DNA of 64,000 nucleotides from Chryseobacterium sp. KLBC 52 (GTDB lineage: Bacteria; Bacteroidota; Bacteroidia; Flavobacteriales; Weeksellaceae): the NCBI RefSeq assembly GCF_003347605.1, contig NZ_QDFZ01000008.1, forward strand, positions 1-64,000. Direction: 5' to 3'. Numbering within the stretch: position 1 is the stretch's first letter; each line of letters starts with the position of its first letter. Made by a program: the position numbers and the translations under genes. The notes beneath the pieces were generated by a model. The model did no database searches, was not told the origin of the DNA, and saw only the letters and a program-made list of their open reading frames with translations. Below are positions 1 through 6,415 of the stretch, piece after piece.

Positions 1-277
1 TTAATACCGTTTTATGATTAATTACAATTTCTTGTTGTTTCATAATCAGAGTAATACGACGGTATCCAAACCGACCTTTATGTCTATGATAAATTTGTTT
101 TATCAAAGTTTTTATTTCTCCATATTTATCCTTTTTGTCAAGAGCTTTCTGATGGTAATAAAAACTGCTTCTGGCCATGCCTGTACAATCCAACAGGAGT
201 GACAGATCATATTTTCGCCTTAATCCTTCGATGGCCTCTGCTTGTTCTTTTTGAGAGTTAAGGCGTCTAACTTTTTT
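1..277 (-). CDS. IS3-family transposase OrfB, N-terminal part only (partial)
   Basis: This frame has no start codon of its own and would be reached by -1 frameshifting from OrfA at the AAAAAAG heptamer. After the slip it reads KKVRRLNSQKEQAEAIEGL and continues through LRRKYDLSLLLDCTGMARSS and HRHKGRFGYRRI. The last segment is the HTH_21 region found at the start of IS3 OrfB just before the DDE integrase domain. The DDE catalytic domain lies beyond the left edge, so activity cannot be assessed. The frame stays open from 283 to the edge. Confidence 0.85.
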
Positions 278-747
278 AGAAAATCAATTTCAGCTCGAAG
301 CCTTTCGTTTTCCAATAAAAGTTCTTCTTCTCTGGTCAATGGCTTATCAGACTTTCTTTTTTTACGTTTGTAATCACTCATAATGCCGGGTCTTCCTTTG
401 GGGTTGTTCTTTAACCCTAAAATACCACTTTTTTCGTAATTCCTTTGCCAATTCAACACGGTAGACTGAGCTGCAATATTAAATCGGATACATGCTTCCC
501 TTTGTGAGATATGTTCTGTTTCGATGGTTTTTAGAACTTTAACCTTGAAATTCAGGGAATAGCTCATGTTTTTTCGCGGGTATAGTCCCGAGATTCCGTA
601 CTTGCTATAAAAACCAATCCACTTGCGCAGATTGCTTTCATTAAATCCTTTCTCTGTTGCTATAGATTTAATTGAACGATGAGAATTTTTGTGAAGATTA
701 ATACATTCTAATTTAAAAGCAACGCTAAATTTTTCTTTTCTATACAT
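220..747 (-). CDS. IS3-family transposase OrfA (helix-turn-helix)
   Basis: This 175-residue basic protein has two HTH regions (about residues 5-50 and 60-110) and a C-terminal leucine-zipper-like stretch, EELLLENERLRAEIDFLKKL. That is the layout of IS150-type OrfA, which binds the element ends and dimerises through the zipper. The stop lies about 50 codons' distance beyond the heptamer at 271-277, so translation without frameshifting gives OrfA alone. It sits 8 nt inside the hairpin at the IS end. The frame is intact. Confidence 0.87.
   Translation of the reverse strand: MYRKEKFSVAFKLECINLHKNSHRSIKSIATEKGFNESNLRKWIGFYSKYGISGLYPRKNMSYSLNFKVKVLKTIETEHISQREACIRFNIAAQSTVLNWQRNYEKSGILGLKNNPKGRPGIMSDYKRKKRKSDKPLTREEELLLENERLRAEIDFLKKLDALTLKKNKQRPSKD
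271..277 (-). promoter_or_regulatory. A AAA AAG programmed -1 frameshift heptamer
   Basis: In the OrfA frame the codons are cta aaa aag, giving the canonical X XXY YYZ heptamer A AAA AAG. The OrfB frame opens just upstream (a TGA at 284-286 closes it before that) and is entered by a one-base backward slip. This is the usual way IS3 elements make the OrfAB transposase. No downstream stimulatory structure was worked out. Confidence 0.75.
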
Positions 748-754
748 AAAAAAA

Positions 755-792
755 TGCCCCTAAAAAGTGTCTAACTTTTTGGGGGCAGTCCA
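755..792. repeat. IS terminal inverted repeat with an internal hairpin
   Basis: The outer repeat (792 back to about 767) lies next to a hairpin with arms 755-767 and 775-787, a 7-nt loop and one mismatch. Such a hairpin at the IS edge could block transcription entering from outside and could also sequester the orfA start region, which begins just inside it. The regulatory role is inferred. Confidence 0.6.
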
Positions 793-1148
793 ATTTATTT
801 CTGGAGGCTTTTTTGTTTATCTTTTTTTGGAAAAATGCAAAGGCGCAAAGAGGGTAAATATTGTGCTTTTTTAAGGCGTGAGAACATTTCGACTTCGCTC
901 AATGTAAGATTTTCAGCAACGTTGAATTTTTAAGATGTAAACCTTATAGGTTTCAAAAACCTATAAGGTTTAAGATAAAGCGAATCAGATTATCAACATC
1001 ATTCAGAATCATATTATTAGCGATACTCAATTTTATCAGAGATAAAATCTTTGCGTCTTAATACAACATTTTTATATAAATCTAGCGACTTTGCGTTTTC
1101 CAAAATTCTCATAAGAATAGGTTCAAAAATATTTTCAAAATAAAACAG
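793..1148. other. Gene-free spacer between the IS and the TetR gene
   Basis: I see no convincing coding frame here. The spacer holds a perfect inverted repeat at 939-971 and fragments such as ctttgcg and cgacttcgctcaatgt that look like decayed copies of dispersed intergenic repeats. It may be a repeat-rich site tolerant of insertion. Confidence 0.6.
939..971. repeat. Perfect 15-bp inverted repeat, 3-nt loop
   Basis: The arms are AAACCTTATAGGTTT (939-953) and AAACCTATAAGGTTT (957-971), which are exact reverse complements. There is no downstream T-run, so it is not a standard terminator. It resembles short palindromic intergenic repeats, but copy number in the genome is unknown. Confidence 0.8.
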
Positions 1149-1186
1149 ACAGACTGGTCTGTTCTTTGTTTTTTTTCCTACCTTTG
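1149..1186 (+). promoter_or_regulatory. TetR-type operator palindrome plus -7 box of the TetR gene
   Basis: A perfect 14-bp palindrome ACAGACTGGTCTGT (1149-1162) lies 17 nt upstream of a TAccTTTG -7 box (1179-1186), where the -33 region of the promoter should be. The spacing suggests autorepression by the downstream TetR protein. Palindromes of this ACAGAC-GTCTGT type are common TetR-family operators. The assignment to this regulator is inferred from adjacency. Confidence 0.6.
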
Positions 1187-1204
1187 TTCCAGAAAAGAAA
1201 AGCA

Positions 1205-1732
1205 ATGAAATCTCCAAAAGAAAGAATCATAGAAACTACATTTCAATTGTTTGCCAGACAGGGTTATAACTCAACCGGAATTAACCAGATTATTTCTGAA
1301 GCAGAAGTAGCCAGAGCCAGTTTCTATCAATATTTTAAATCCAAAGAAGATCTATGTGTAGAATTTCTGAAGGTGAGACATGAATATTGGTTTGGTGAAC
1401 TCAATACCTTTTTAGCCAAAGAAAAAGATTCAAAATCTAAGATCATCAATGCTTTCGATTTCTTAGTCTATATGAACGGAAAAGAGAACTTCAGAGGATG
1501 CAGTTTTTTGAATATTTTATCTGAGATCCCAATGGATAATACCAAAATTCTGACTGTTATTCAATCTCATAAAGCCGATCTCAGAAACTTCTTTTCAGAA
1601 TTACTGAATGATGATGAACTTTCCGATCATATCTACATGCTTTTTGAAAGCAGTATCATAGAAAGCCAGCTTTTCAAATCCAATGAACTCATTGAAAAAT
1701 CAAAAAAAATAGCCACCAATTTAATACATTAA
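1205..1732 (+). CDS. TetR/AcrR-family transcriptional regulator
   Basis: A 175-residue protein whose N-terminal 50 residues form the TetR DNA-binding domain (ERIIETTFQLFARQGYNSTG, then VARASFYQYFKSKEDL). The ligand-binding half contains a cysteine segment, FRGCSFLN, also seen in some TetR proteins related to NemR; the ligand is unknown. The start was set at the ATG at 1205 because an upstream in-frame ATG at 1166 lies before the -7 box at 1179-1186. A DUF1348 gene follows 3 nt after the stop, so the two are probably co-transcribed and autoregulated through the operator at 1149-1162. Confidence 0.88.
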   Translation: MKSPKERIIETTFQLFARQGYNSTGINQIISEAEVARASFYQYFKSKEDLCVEFLKVRHEYWFGELNTFLAKEKDSKSKIINAFDFLVYMNGKENFRGCSFLNILSEIPMDNTKILTVIQSHKADLRNFFSELLNDDELSDHIYMLFESSIIESQLFKSNELIEKSKKIATNLIH

Positions 1733-1735
1733 GTT

Positions 1736-2149
1736 ATGGAACAGAAACATCCGCTTCCGCCTTTCACTCTTGAAACGGCACTGGAAAAAATTCAACTGGC
1801 AGAAGATGCCTGGAACAGTCAGGACCCTGAAAAGGTTTCCAAAGCATATACCATCGATAGCGAATGGAGAAACAGAGATACCTTTGTGAATGGAAGAGAA
1901 GAGATTGTAGCATTTCTTCAGAAAAAATGGGAAAAAGAGCTTCATTATAAGCTTAAGAAAGAATATTGGGCACACACAGAAAATCGTATTGCTGTCCGCT
2001 TTGAATATGAATATCAGACCAAAGAAGGAAATTGGTTCAGAGCATACGGAAACGAAAACTGGGAGTTTGATGAGAACGGACTGATGGCGAAAAGATACGC
2101 AAGCATCAATGATCTGGCTATCCAGGAAGAAGACCGAAAGTTCAGATAA
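1736..2149 (+). CDS. DUF1348 / NTF2-like (SnoaL-like) protein
   Basis: A 137-residue soluble protein of the DUF1348 family, rich in aromatic residues and with the conserved pattern W(N)[18 protein letters not shown] and [14 protein letters not shown]2-like folds of this kind form a conical pocket that can bind or convert small hydrophobic molecules; the reaction of this family is not established. It starts 3 nt after the TetR gene, so it is the likely regulated target. No signal peptide is seen, so it is probably cytoplasmic. Confidence 0.85.
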   Translation: MEQKHPLPPFTLETALEKIQLAEDAWNSQDPEKVSKAYTIDSEWRNRDTFVNGREEIVAFLQKKWEKELHYKLKKEYWAHTENRIAVRFEYEYQTKEGNWFRAYGNENWEFDENGLMAKRYASINDLAIQEEDRKFR

Positions 2150-2190
2150 AATAGTAGAGGTTATACCGGAAGTTATATAATTGGACCTAT

Positions 2191-2295
2191 GTCATTCTGA
2201 CGAAGGAAAAATCTTATTAATAACCAATGATATGAGATTCTTCACTACATTTCTGAACTGCGTTCGCAGACTTTCAGCCTGTGTTCAGAATGACA
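2191..2295. repeat. Imperfect long inverted repeat, REP-like
   Basis: GTCATTCTGACGAAGGAAAA (2191-2210) is mirrored by a right arm ending TTCAGAATGAC (2284-2294). Within it, AGATTCTTCACTACATTTC and CTGCGTTCGCAG add further inverted segments. Elements with the GTCATTCTGACGAAGGAA core occur between genes in many Bacteroidetes. No coding frame is seen from 2150 to 2376. Confidence 0.65.
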
Positions 2296-2376
2296 CTCCA
2301 AGAAATACTTTTTTAGATAAAATCTTTATAGCTTCCCTCAAAATTCATCATTTATAACTTATAATTCATCATTATT

Positions 2377-3384
2377 TTAACTGTTTTTTCCATGCAGCAG
2401 TTTGTTAATCTTCCTTCTGGTCTGCACAGAAACTTTATAGGCTTCATCACGCAGCTTTTGTATTTTTCCTACAGGCTGAAAAAAGATTTTACTCTCAAAA
2501 GGATTGAATGAAAGAAGTTCAGTGTTGCAGTTACGGGAATCCAGCAAAGAATCTTTTTCGATTTTTACTTCTCCGATTTTAATAAAAGGCGCATTTTTCC
2601 ATTCCACATTCAGTTTATTGACAGGCTGGTCTTTCAGGTCATAACATATCTGTATCAGGACATCTGCAGTAAAGTCATGGGTTTGCAGATAATTTTTTAA
2701 AGAATCCTTCACCTTTTGTTTTTTTCCAATGTTCTTATCCACAGATTGAGGAGATAGCTTTATTTTGATGATATGATCTCCAAGCCGGTACGCTCCTATA
2801 GAATGATAGTCGAAGGAAAGAATAAAATCATTTCTTTTACGAAGGAGTTTGATCATATTACGAATCATATCACCTGTTAACAGTGAAGGAATTATTTTAA
2901 TGATCTGAAGCAATACAGTAAAAGCACTGTTCCATTTTTTAATGTAAAATCTGTTGACCGCAGTAAACAATTTCAAAAAAGTTGAAACCGAATTGATAGG
3001 AAATAAAGGAAAATTCACCAATGGATAATTGGCAAGAAGACCACCGTTTTCATCTTTGATCTGCACAGCAAAGCCATAAGCCGGAATATCTTTTTTTGAA
3101 TTTTTAATTTTCAGCTGAGCATTAGAGAAACGTATGGTAAGATCAAACTTTTCCTTGTCAAAATAGGGCTGCAATGATTCCGGGATATCGGGTTCTATCC
3201 AGAATGCACCCTTTGCTGCCGCATACGTTTTAGCATGGGCATTCCTGGTAGCATAATTGACATCACTGATGGAAGAGGATTGTTCAACAAAATCCGCAAT
3301 TGTTTTTTTATTGAGTTCCAGAAGTTTTTTTTCCTCTTCATTCAGTTCATCAAACTTCTTATTATATTTTAATGGATTTGGCAT
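2377..3384 (-). CDS. Catalase-fold heme protein (catalase-related, not a typical catalase)
   Basis: This 335-residue protein keeps pieces of the heme catalase core. ATRNAHAKTYAAAKGAF (around residue 45-61) matches the distal-histidine region, with His50. FQPVGKIQKLRDEAY near the C-terminus has the R-x-x-x-Y pattern of the proximal tyrosine ligand (Arg312, Tyr316). It is much shorter than a classical catalase (about 480 residues or more) and belongs with the small catalase-related heme proteins, some of which act as peroxidases or peroxygenases. No signal peptide is seen. It is transcribed convergently toward the DUF1348 gene across a REP-like element. Confidence 0.78.
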   Translation of the reverse strand: MPNPLKYNKKFDELNEEEKKLLELNKKTIADFVEQSSSISDVNYATRNAHAKTYAAAKGAFWIEPDIPESLQPYFDKEKFDLTIRFSNAQLKIKNSKKDIPAYGFAVQIKDENGGLLANYPLVNFPLFPINSVSTFLKLFTAVNRFYIKKWNSAFTVLLQIIKIIPSLLTGDMIRNMIKLLRKRNDFILSFDYHSIGAYRLGDHIIKIKLSPQSVDKNIGKKQKVKDSLKNYLQTHDFTADVLIQICYDLKDQPVNKLNVEWKNAPFIKIGEVKIEKDSLLDSRNCNTELLSFNPFESKIFFQPVGKIQKLRDEAYKVSVQTRRKINKLLHGKNS

Positions 3385-3659
3385 TTAGTTTTTAAAATCC
3401 AATTATAACGCCAAGTTTCGAAATCTGTGTTAAATAAGTATTACAATTGTTTGAATTTTGTGGAAAAGATGTTTGAAAATAAGGAAATGTAAGATAATAT
3501 GATTAATGAATAGTGAAAAATAATCTATTTAACTTGTTGATTATTAGTGTTTATTTATTTTTAATGAGAATGAATTAAAGTCATTTTGTTTGAAAGGAAA
3601 ATACTTCTGGCTTTTAAACCTCCCGCATCGTGCTCTCATCTTCCAAACCCAAAAAGCCT

Positions 3660-3667
3660 TATCTTTG
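3660..3667 (+). promoter_or_regulatory. -7 box TAtcTTTG of the FKBP gene
   Basis: TATCTTTG ends 14 nt before the ATG at 3682, which places transcription start just upstream of that codon. The -33 region is weak. The box lies inside a longer in-frame extension beginning at 3586, which supports the downstream start. I see nothing else in 3385-3659. Confidence 0.6.
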
Positions 3668-3681
3668 TAAAAAATTATAAT

Positions 3682-4116
3682 ATGGGAGTAGCAGATATGT
3701 TATTTAAACGTAAAAAAGAATTAGCAGAAAAGAACCTGAAAGATGGTAAAGAATATATGGAAGAGTATGGTAAAAGAGAAAGCGTTGTGCAGTTACCAAG
3801 CGGCTTGCAATATGAAATCATTACAGAAGGTGACGGTGCAAAACCAGGACCTAAATCTACTGTAAAGTGCCACTACCACGGAACTACTATTTCCGGGAAA
3901 GTATTCGACAGCTCTGTAAAAAGAGGTACACCTGCATCTTTTCCTTTGAACAGAGTGATTTCAGGATGGACGGAAGCGCTTCAGCTGATGCCTGTCGGAA
4001 GCAAGTGGAGATTAATTATTCCTCCACACTTAGCGTATGGCGATCAGGAGATCAGTAAAGAAATCGGACCAAACAGTACACTTGTTTTTGAGGTTGAATT
4101 GCTGGATATTAAATAA
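3682..4116 (+). CDS. FKBP-type peptidyl-prolyl cis-trans isomerase
   Basis: A 144-residue protein with a short charged N-terminal helix (residues 1-40) and a single FKBP domain. Conserved elements are VKCHYHGTTISGKVFDSS, FPLNRVISGWTEALQLMPVG, and the typical IIPPHLAYG plus LVFEVELLDI ending. It catalyses proline isomerisation during protein folding. No signal peptide is visible, so it is probably cytoplasmic. The start was chosen from the -7 box at 3660-3667. A strong terminator follows at 4138-4167, so it is likely monocistronic. Confidence 0.92.
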   Translation: MGVADMLFKRKKELAEKNLKDGKEYMEEYGKRESVVQLPSGLQYEIITEGDGAKPGPKSTVKCHYHGTTISGKVFDSSVKRGTPASFPLNRVISGWTEALQLMPVGSKWRLIIPPHLAYGDQEISKEIGPNSTLVFEVELLDIK

Positions 4117-4137
4117 TCCTTCTTAAAAATAGATTAA

Positions 4138-4167
4138 AAATTTACCTGATTTCAGGTAAATTTTTTT
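4138..4167 (+). terminator. Rho-independent terminator after the FKBP gene
   Basis: An 11-bp perfect stem (AAATTTACCTG / CAGGTAAATTT) with an ATTT loop is followed by T residues. Confidence 0.85.
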
Positions 4168-4259
4168 ATTTGTACTATATTCGTATTGATGAATTGTAGA
4201 ATGAAGCAGAAAAAAGAGATGATTTTACAATATGTCCGCGCAACACAAAATAGGACTGT

Positions 4260-5210
4260 ATGAAAAAACTTTTTTACCTTTTAATTGTTTTCGGGCTTCT
4301 TACTTCCTGTGTTTCCAGGAAGAATCAGGCTATTCAGCAGAATATTCTCACGCTGAAAGACAGCTATTGTAAAGCGCCGTTCAAATATAACTACAGCAAT
4401 AAACTTCCGTCATATAACTCGGACTCTATCTTAGCAGCCAATAAAGAATTAAAAGAGGTCTTTTCTGATCAGAGTATCCTCATCTTAAATGCACTGGATA
4501 ATTTAGATGAGGTTCATGATATTATTGATCTTAAAAAGGATTCATCCCTTGCTTCTCAGGTTAAAGTTTTACAGTTAAAGACAAAAATAAACAGCAAAAT
4601 AACGATTGCTCTTACGGAACTGGATGCTGTAGCTGCAGAATTTGACTGTGAAGGGGAAAGAGTAGCCCAGATTGGAAATTATGTAGATAATCTCAATTCA
4701 TCAAGAAATAACAAGCTTATTTTATATTCAATCGTTGCAGGAGCAGCAGCTTCCATAGCAGGCGGAATTGTACATGATCAAGGCTGGAGTAATGCCATCG
4801 ATATAGGCGGAGGGGTTCTGGGAGCAGGGTTTGGACTGGCAACCCTTAATCCAAAAGGAAAAAAGGTAGAGTTTATTCACCAGAGAAACCTTTTAAGAGA
4901 TATCTGGAGAGAAAAACTGGAATCACCCAATTTTCCACCCTTTATCTGGTATATGTATACAGAGAAAAAGTTTTCCAATAAAGAAGAACACTCCATTATC
5001 GGAAATATGAAACAGAGGTGGCTGCATTACCAGTTTGATGACAATAAAGAAACAGCAGATAAGTCTGTAATCTTCAGCGATGGAGGTTTTTACAGGGCAG
5101 ATGATCTCCACAACCGTGCAGCCATGCTGAATCAGATGCAGTCGGCAACCCGTACCATCAATCAAAACATCAATTATTTGCTCCTTGATCTGGATAAATT
5201 AATCCTTTAA
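4260..5210 (+). CDS. Predicted lipoprotein with glycine-rich hydrophobic segment, function unknown
   Basis: A 316-residue protein starting with a type II signal peptide; the lipobox is LLTSC with the cysteine at residue 17. A helical region (about residues 55-130) precedes a hydrophobic Gly/Ala-rich stretch around residues 160-190 (SIVAGAAASIAGGIV and GGGVLGAGFGLA), which could insert in a membrane. The rest is polar and rich in aromatic residues. I do not recognise the family. A 24-codon frame at 4189-4263 overlaps its ATG as ATGA. The next gene has its own promoter. Confidence 0.75.
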   Translation: MKKLFYLLIVFGLLTSCVSRKNQAIQQNILTLKDSYCKAPFKYNYSNKLPSYNSDSILAANKELKEVFSDQSILILNALDNLDEVHDIIDLKKDSSLASQVKVLQLKTKINSKITIALTELDAVAAEFDCEGERVAQIGNYVDNLNSSRNNKLILYSIVAGAAASIAGGIVHDQGWSNAIDIGGGVLGAGFGLATLNPKGKKVEFIHQRNLLRDIWREKLESPNFPPFIWYMYTEKKFSNKEEHSIIGNMKQRWLHYQFDDNKETADKSVIFSDGGFYRADDLHNRAAMLNQMQSATRTINQNINYLLLDLDKLIL

Positions 5211-5222
5211 GAAAAATTTAAC

Positions 5223-5262
5223 TGTAATAAATTTTGTTACATTTAAAAAATGTATATCTTTG
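5223..5262 (+). promoter_or_regulatory. Rrf2 gene promoter with 19-bp operator-like palindrome
   Basis: TTG (5234-5236), an 18-nt spacer and TATCTTTG (5255-5262) match the Bacteroidetes consensus closely. The palindrome TGTAATAAATTTTGTTACA (5223-5241) covers the -33 element, so a bound repressor would block the promoter. The same palindrome, inverted, occurs at 5704-5722 before the next gene. Confidence 0.75.
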
Positions 5263-5275
5263 CATAGTAATTACA

Positions 5276-5686
5276 ATGAACAATACAAGATTTGCTACGG
5301 CAGTACATATAATGACATTATTGGCGAAAAGCCCTCAGGAGTGGCTTACTTCTGACTGGATGGCCGGTAGTATCAATGTGAATCCGGTGATTATCCGAAA
5401 GGAAATCAGCGTATTGAGAGAAGCAGGTCTGATTATCAGCAGACAGGGAAAAGAGGGAGGAAGCCAGCTTGCAAAGAATGCTGAAATGATCACTATTTCC
5501 GAGATCTATAAAGCAGTAAAAAATACAGAAGTATTAGGCAAAAAAAATCAGAATCCCAATCCTGCATGCAGTGTTGGAAAGGAGATCAACAATCATTTAA
5601 ATACATTATTTGAAGAAACAGATCAATTGGTGGTAAACTTTTTAGGAGACAAGTCATTACAGGAATTTACGGACCAGTTCGAATAA
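5276..5686 (+). CDS. Rrf2-family transcriptional regulator
   Basis: A 136-residue protein with an N-terminal winged helix (FATAVHIMTLLAKS, then INVNPVIIRKEISVLREAGL and the wing SRQGKEGGSQLAK). That is the Rrf2 DNA-binding pattern. The C-terminal part has only one cysteine, so it lacks the three-cysteine cluster site of IscR or NsrR and probably senses something other than through an Fe-S cluster. The ATG at 5276 is used because an in-frame upstream start at 5234 would precede the -7 box. It likely controls itself and the downstream oxidoreductase through the paired palindromes. Confidence 0.88.
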   Translation: MNNTRFATAVHIMTLLAKSPQEWLTSDWMAGSINVNPVIIRKEISVLREAGLIISRQGKEGGSQLAKNAEMITISEIYKAVKNTEVLGKKNQNPNPACSVGKEINNHLNTLFEETDQLVVNFLGDKSLQEFTDQFE

Positions 5687-5703
5687 AAAAATTTCATCTT
5701 AAA

Positions 5704-5722
5704 TGTAACAAATTTTATTACA
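5704..5722 (+). promoter_or_regulatory. Second copy of the Rrf2 palindrome, inverted
   Basis: TGTAACAAATTTTATTACA lies 23 nt upstream of the oxidoreductase start. Its reverse complement differs from the 5223-5241 copy at one central base only. No good TAnnTTTG box follows, so it may modulate read-through or an atypical promoter. Confidence 0.65.
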
Positions 5723-5744
5723 ATTTAATTAAAAATAAAACATT

Positions 5745-6398
5745 ATGAAAAAAGTAGCAGTAATCGGTGCAACAGGATTTGTAGGAGCACACGTAGTATC
5801 AGAATTAGCAGAAAGAGGATATGCGGTGGAAGCATTGGTAAGAGATGCATCAAAAGTGAAAACACAGGAAAATGTAACTGCAAAAAGTGTTGATGTAAAT
5901 AATGTCAATGAACTGGCTGAGGCATTGAAAGGAAGCGATGCCGTAATCAGTACATTCAATGCAGGATGGACCAACCCTAATCTTTACAATGATTTTTTAA
6001 ACGGTTCCGAGAATATTGAAAAAGCTGTAGAACAGTCTGGCGTAAAAAGACTGATCGTGGTAGGTGGGGCAGGAAGCCTTTACACGCCGGATAATGTACA
6101 AATCGTGGATACTCCTGATTTCCCTGAAGCTTACAAACCTGGTGCTACGGCAGCAAGAGATTATTTAAACAAAATCAAAGAAAATAATACGCTGGATTGG
6201 ACATTCTTCAGCCCTGCCATCGAAATGAACCAGGCCAATGTAGGAGAAAGAACAGGGAAGTACAGAACTTCATTGGAAACTCCTGTATTTGATGAAAACG
6301 GAAGAAGTCGTCTGTCTGTGGAAGACGTAGCCGTAGTTTTGGTAGATGAATTGGAACAGAATAACCATATCCGTGAACGTTTCACAGCAGCTTACTAA
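5745..6398 (+). CDS. NAD(P)-dependent oxidoreductase, atypical SDR / NmrA-like
   Basis: A 217-residue Rossmann-fold protein starting with VAVIGATGFVGAHVVSEL, the G-x-x-G-x-x-G dinucleotide site of atypical short-chain dehydrogenases. Features such as SGVKRLIVVGGAGSLY and the YKPGATAARDYL region resemble the NAD(P)-binding family near SDR_a5 and NmrA. The substrate is unknown. Genes of this type are often placed beside Rrf2 or HxlR regulators that answer redox or electrophile stress, and this gene follows an Rrf2 gene with a shared palindrome. The MBL-MoaF gene begins 17 nt after its stop. Confidence 0.87.
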   Translation: MKKVAVIGATGFVGAHVVSELAERGYAVEALVRDASKVKTQENVTAKSVDVNNVNELAEALKGSDAVISTFNAGWTNPNLYNDFLNGSENIEKAVEQSGVKRLIVVGGAGSLYTPDNVQIVDTPDFPEAYKPGATAARDYLNKIKENNTLDWTFFSPAIEMNQANVGERTGKYRTSLETPVFDENGRSRLSVEDVAVVLVDELEQNNHIRERFTAAY

Positions 6399-6415
6399 TC
6401 GATAAAAGAACAGAA

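Larger units (their letters stand above)
1..792 (-). mobile_element. IS3-family (IS150-like) insertion sequence, left part cut off by the window edge
   Basis: The element reads right to left. Its visible end is at about 792, where the inward sequence starts TGGACTGCCCCCAAAAAG, a TG-starting terminal repeat of the IS150 style. Inside lie orfA, a slippery heptamer and the start of orfB in the -1 frame, which is the standard IS3 arrangement. The far end and the target duplication are outside the window, so completeness cannot be judged. The visible parts show no stop codon or frameshift damage. Confidence 0.88.

Noticed and set aside
14..202. A 62-codon plus-strand frame at the left edge.
   Set aside because: It lies opposite the OrfB start and has the composition of a reverse-strand shadow.
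2377..3384. Annotating the catalase-fold protein as a working catalase.
   Set aside because: It is far shorter than true catalases and only parts of the heme pocket are visible; only the fold is claimed.
3586..3681. A longer FKBP start that adds 32 residues.
   Set aside because: The -7 box TATCTTTG at 3660-3667 lies inside the extension, and the extra residues do not resemble the family.
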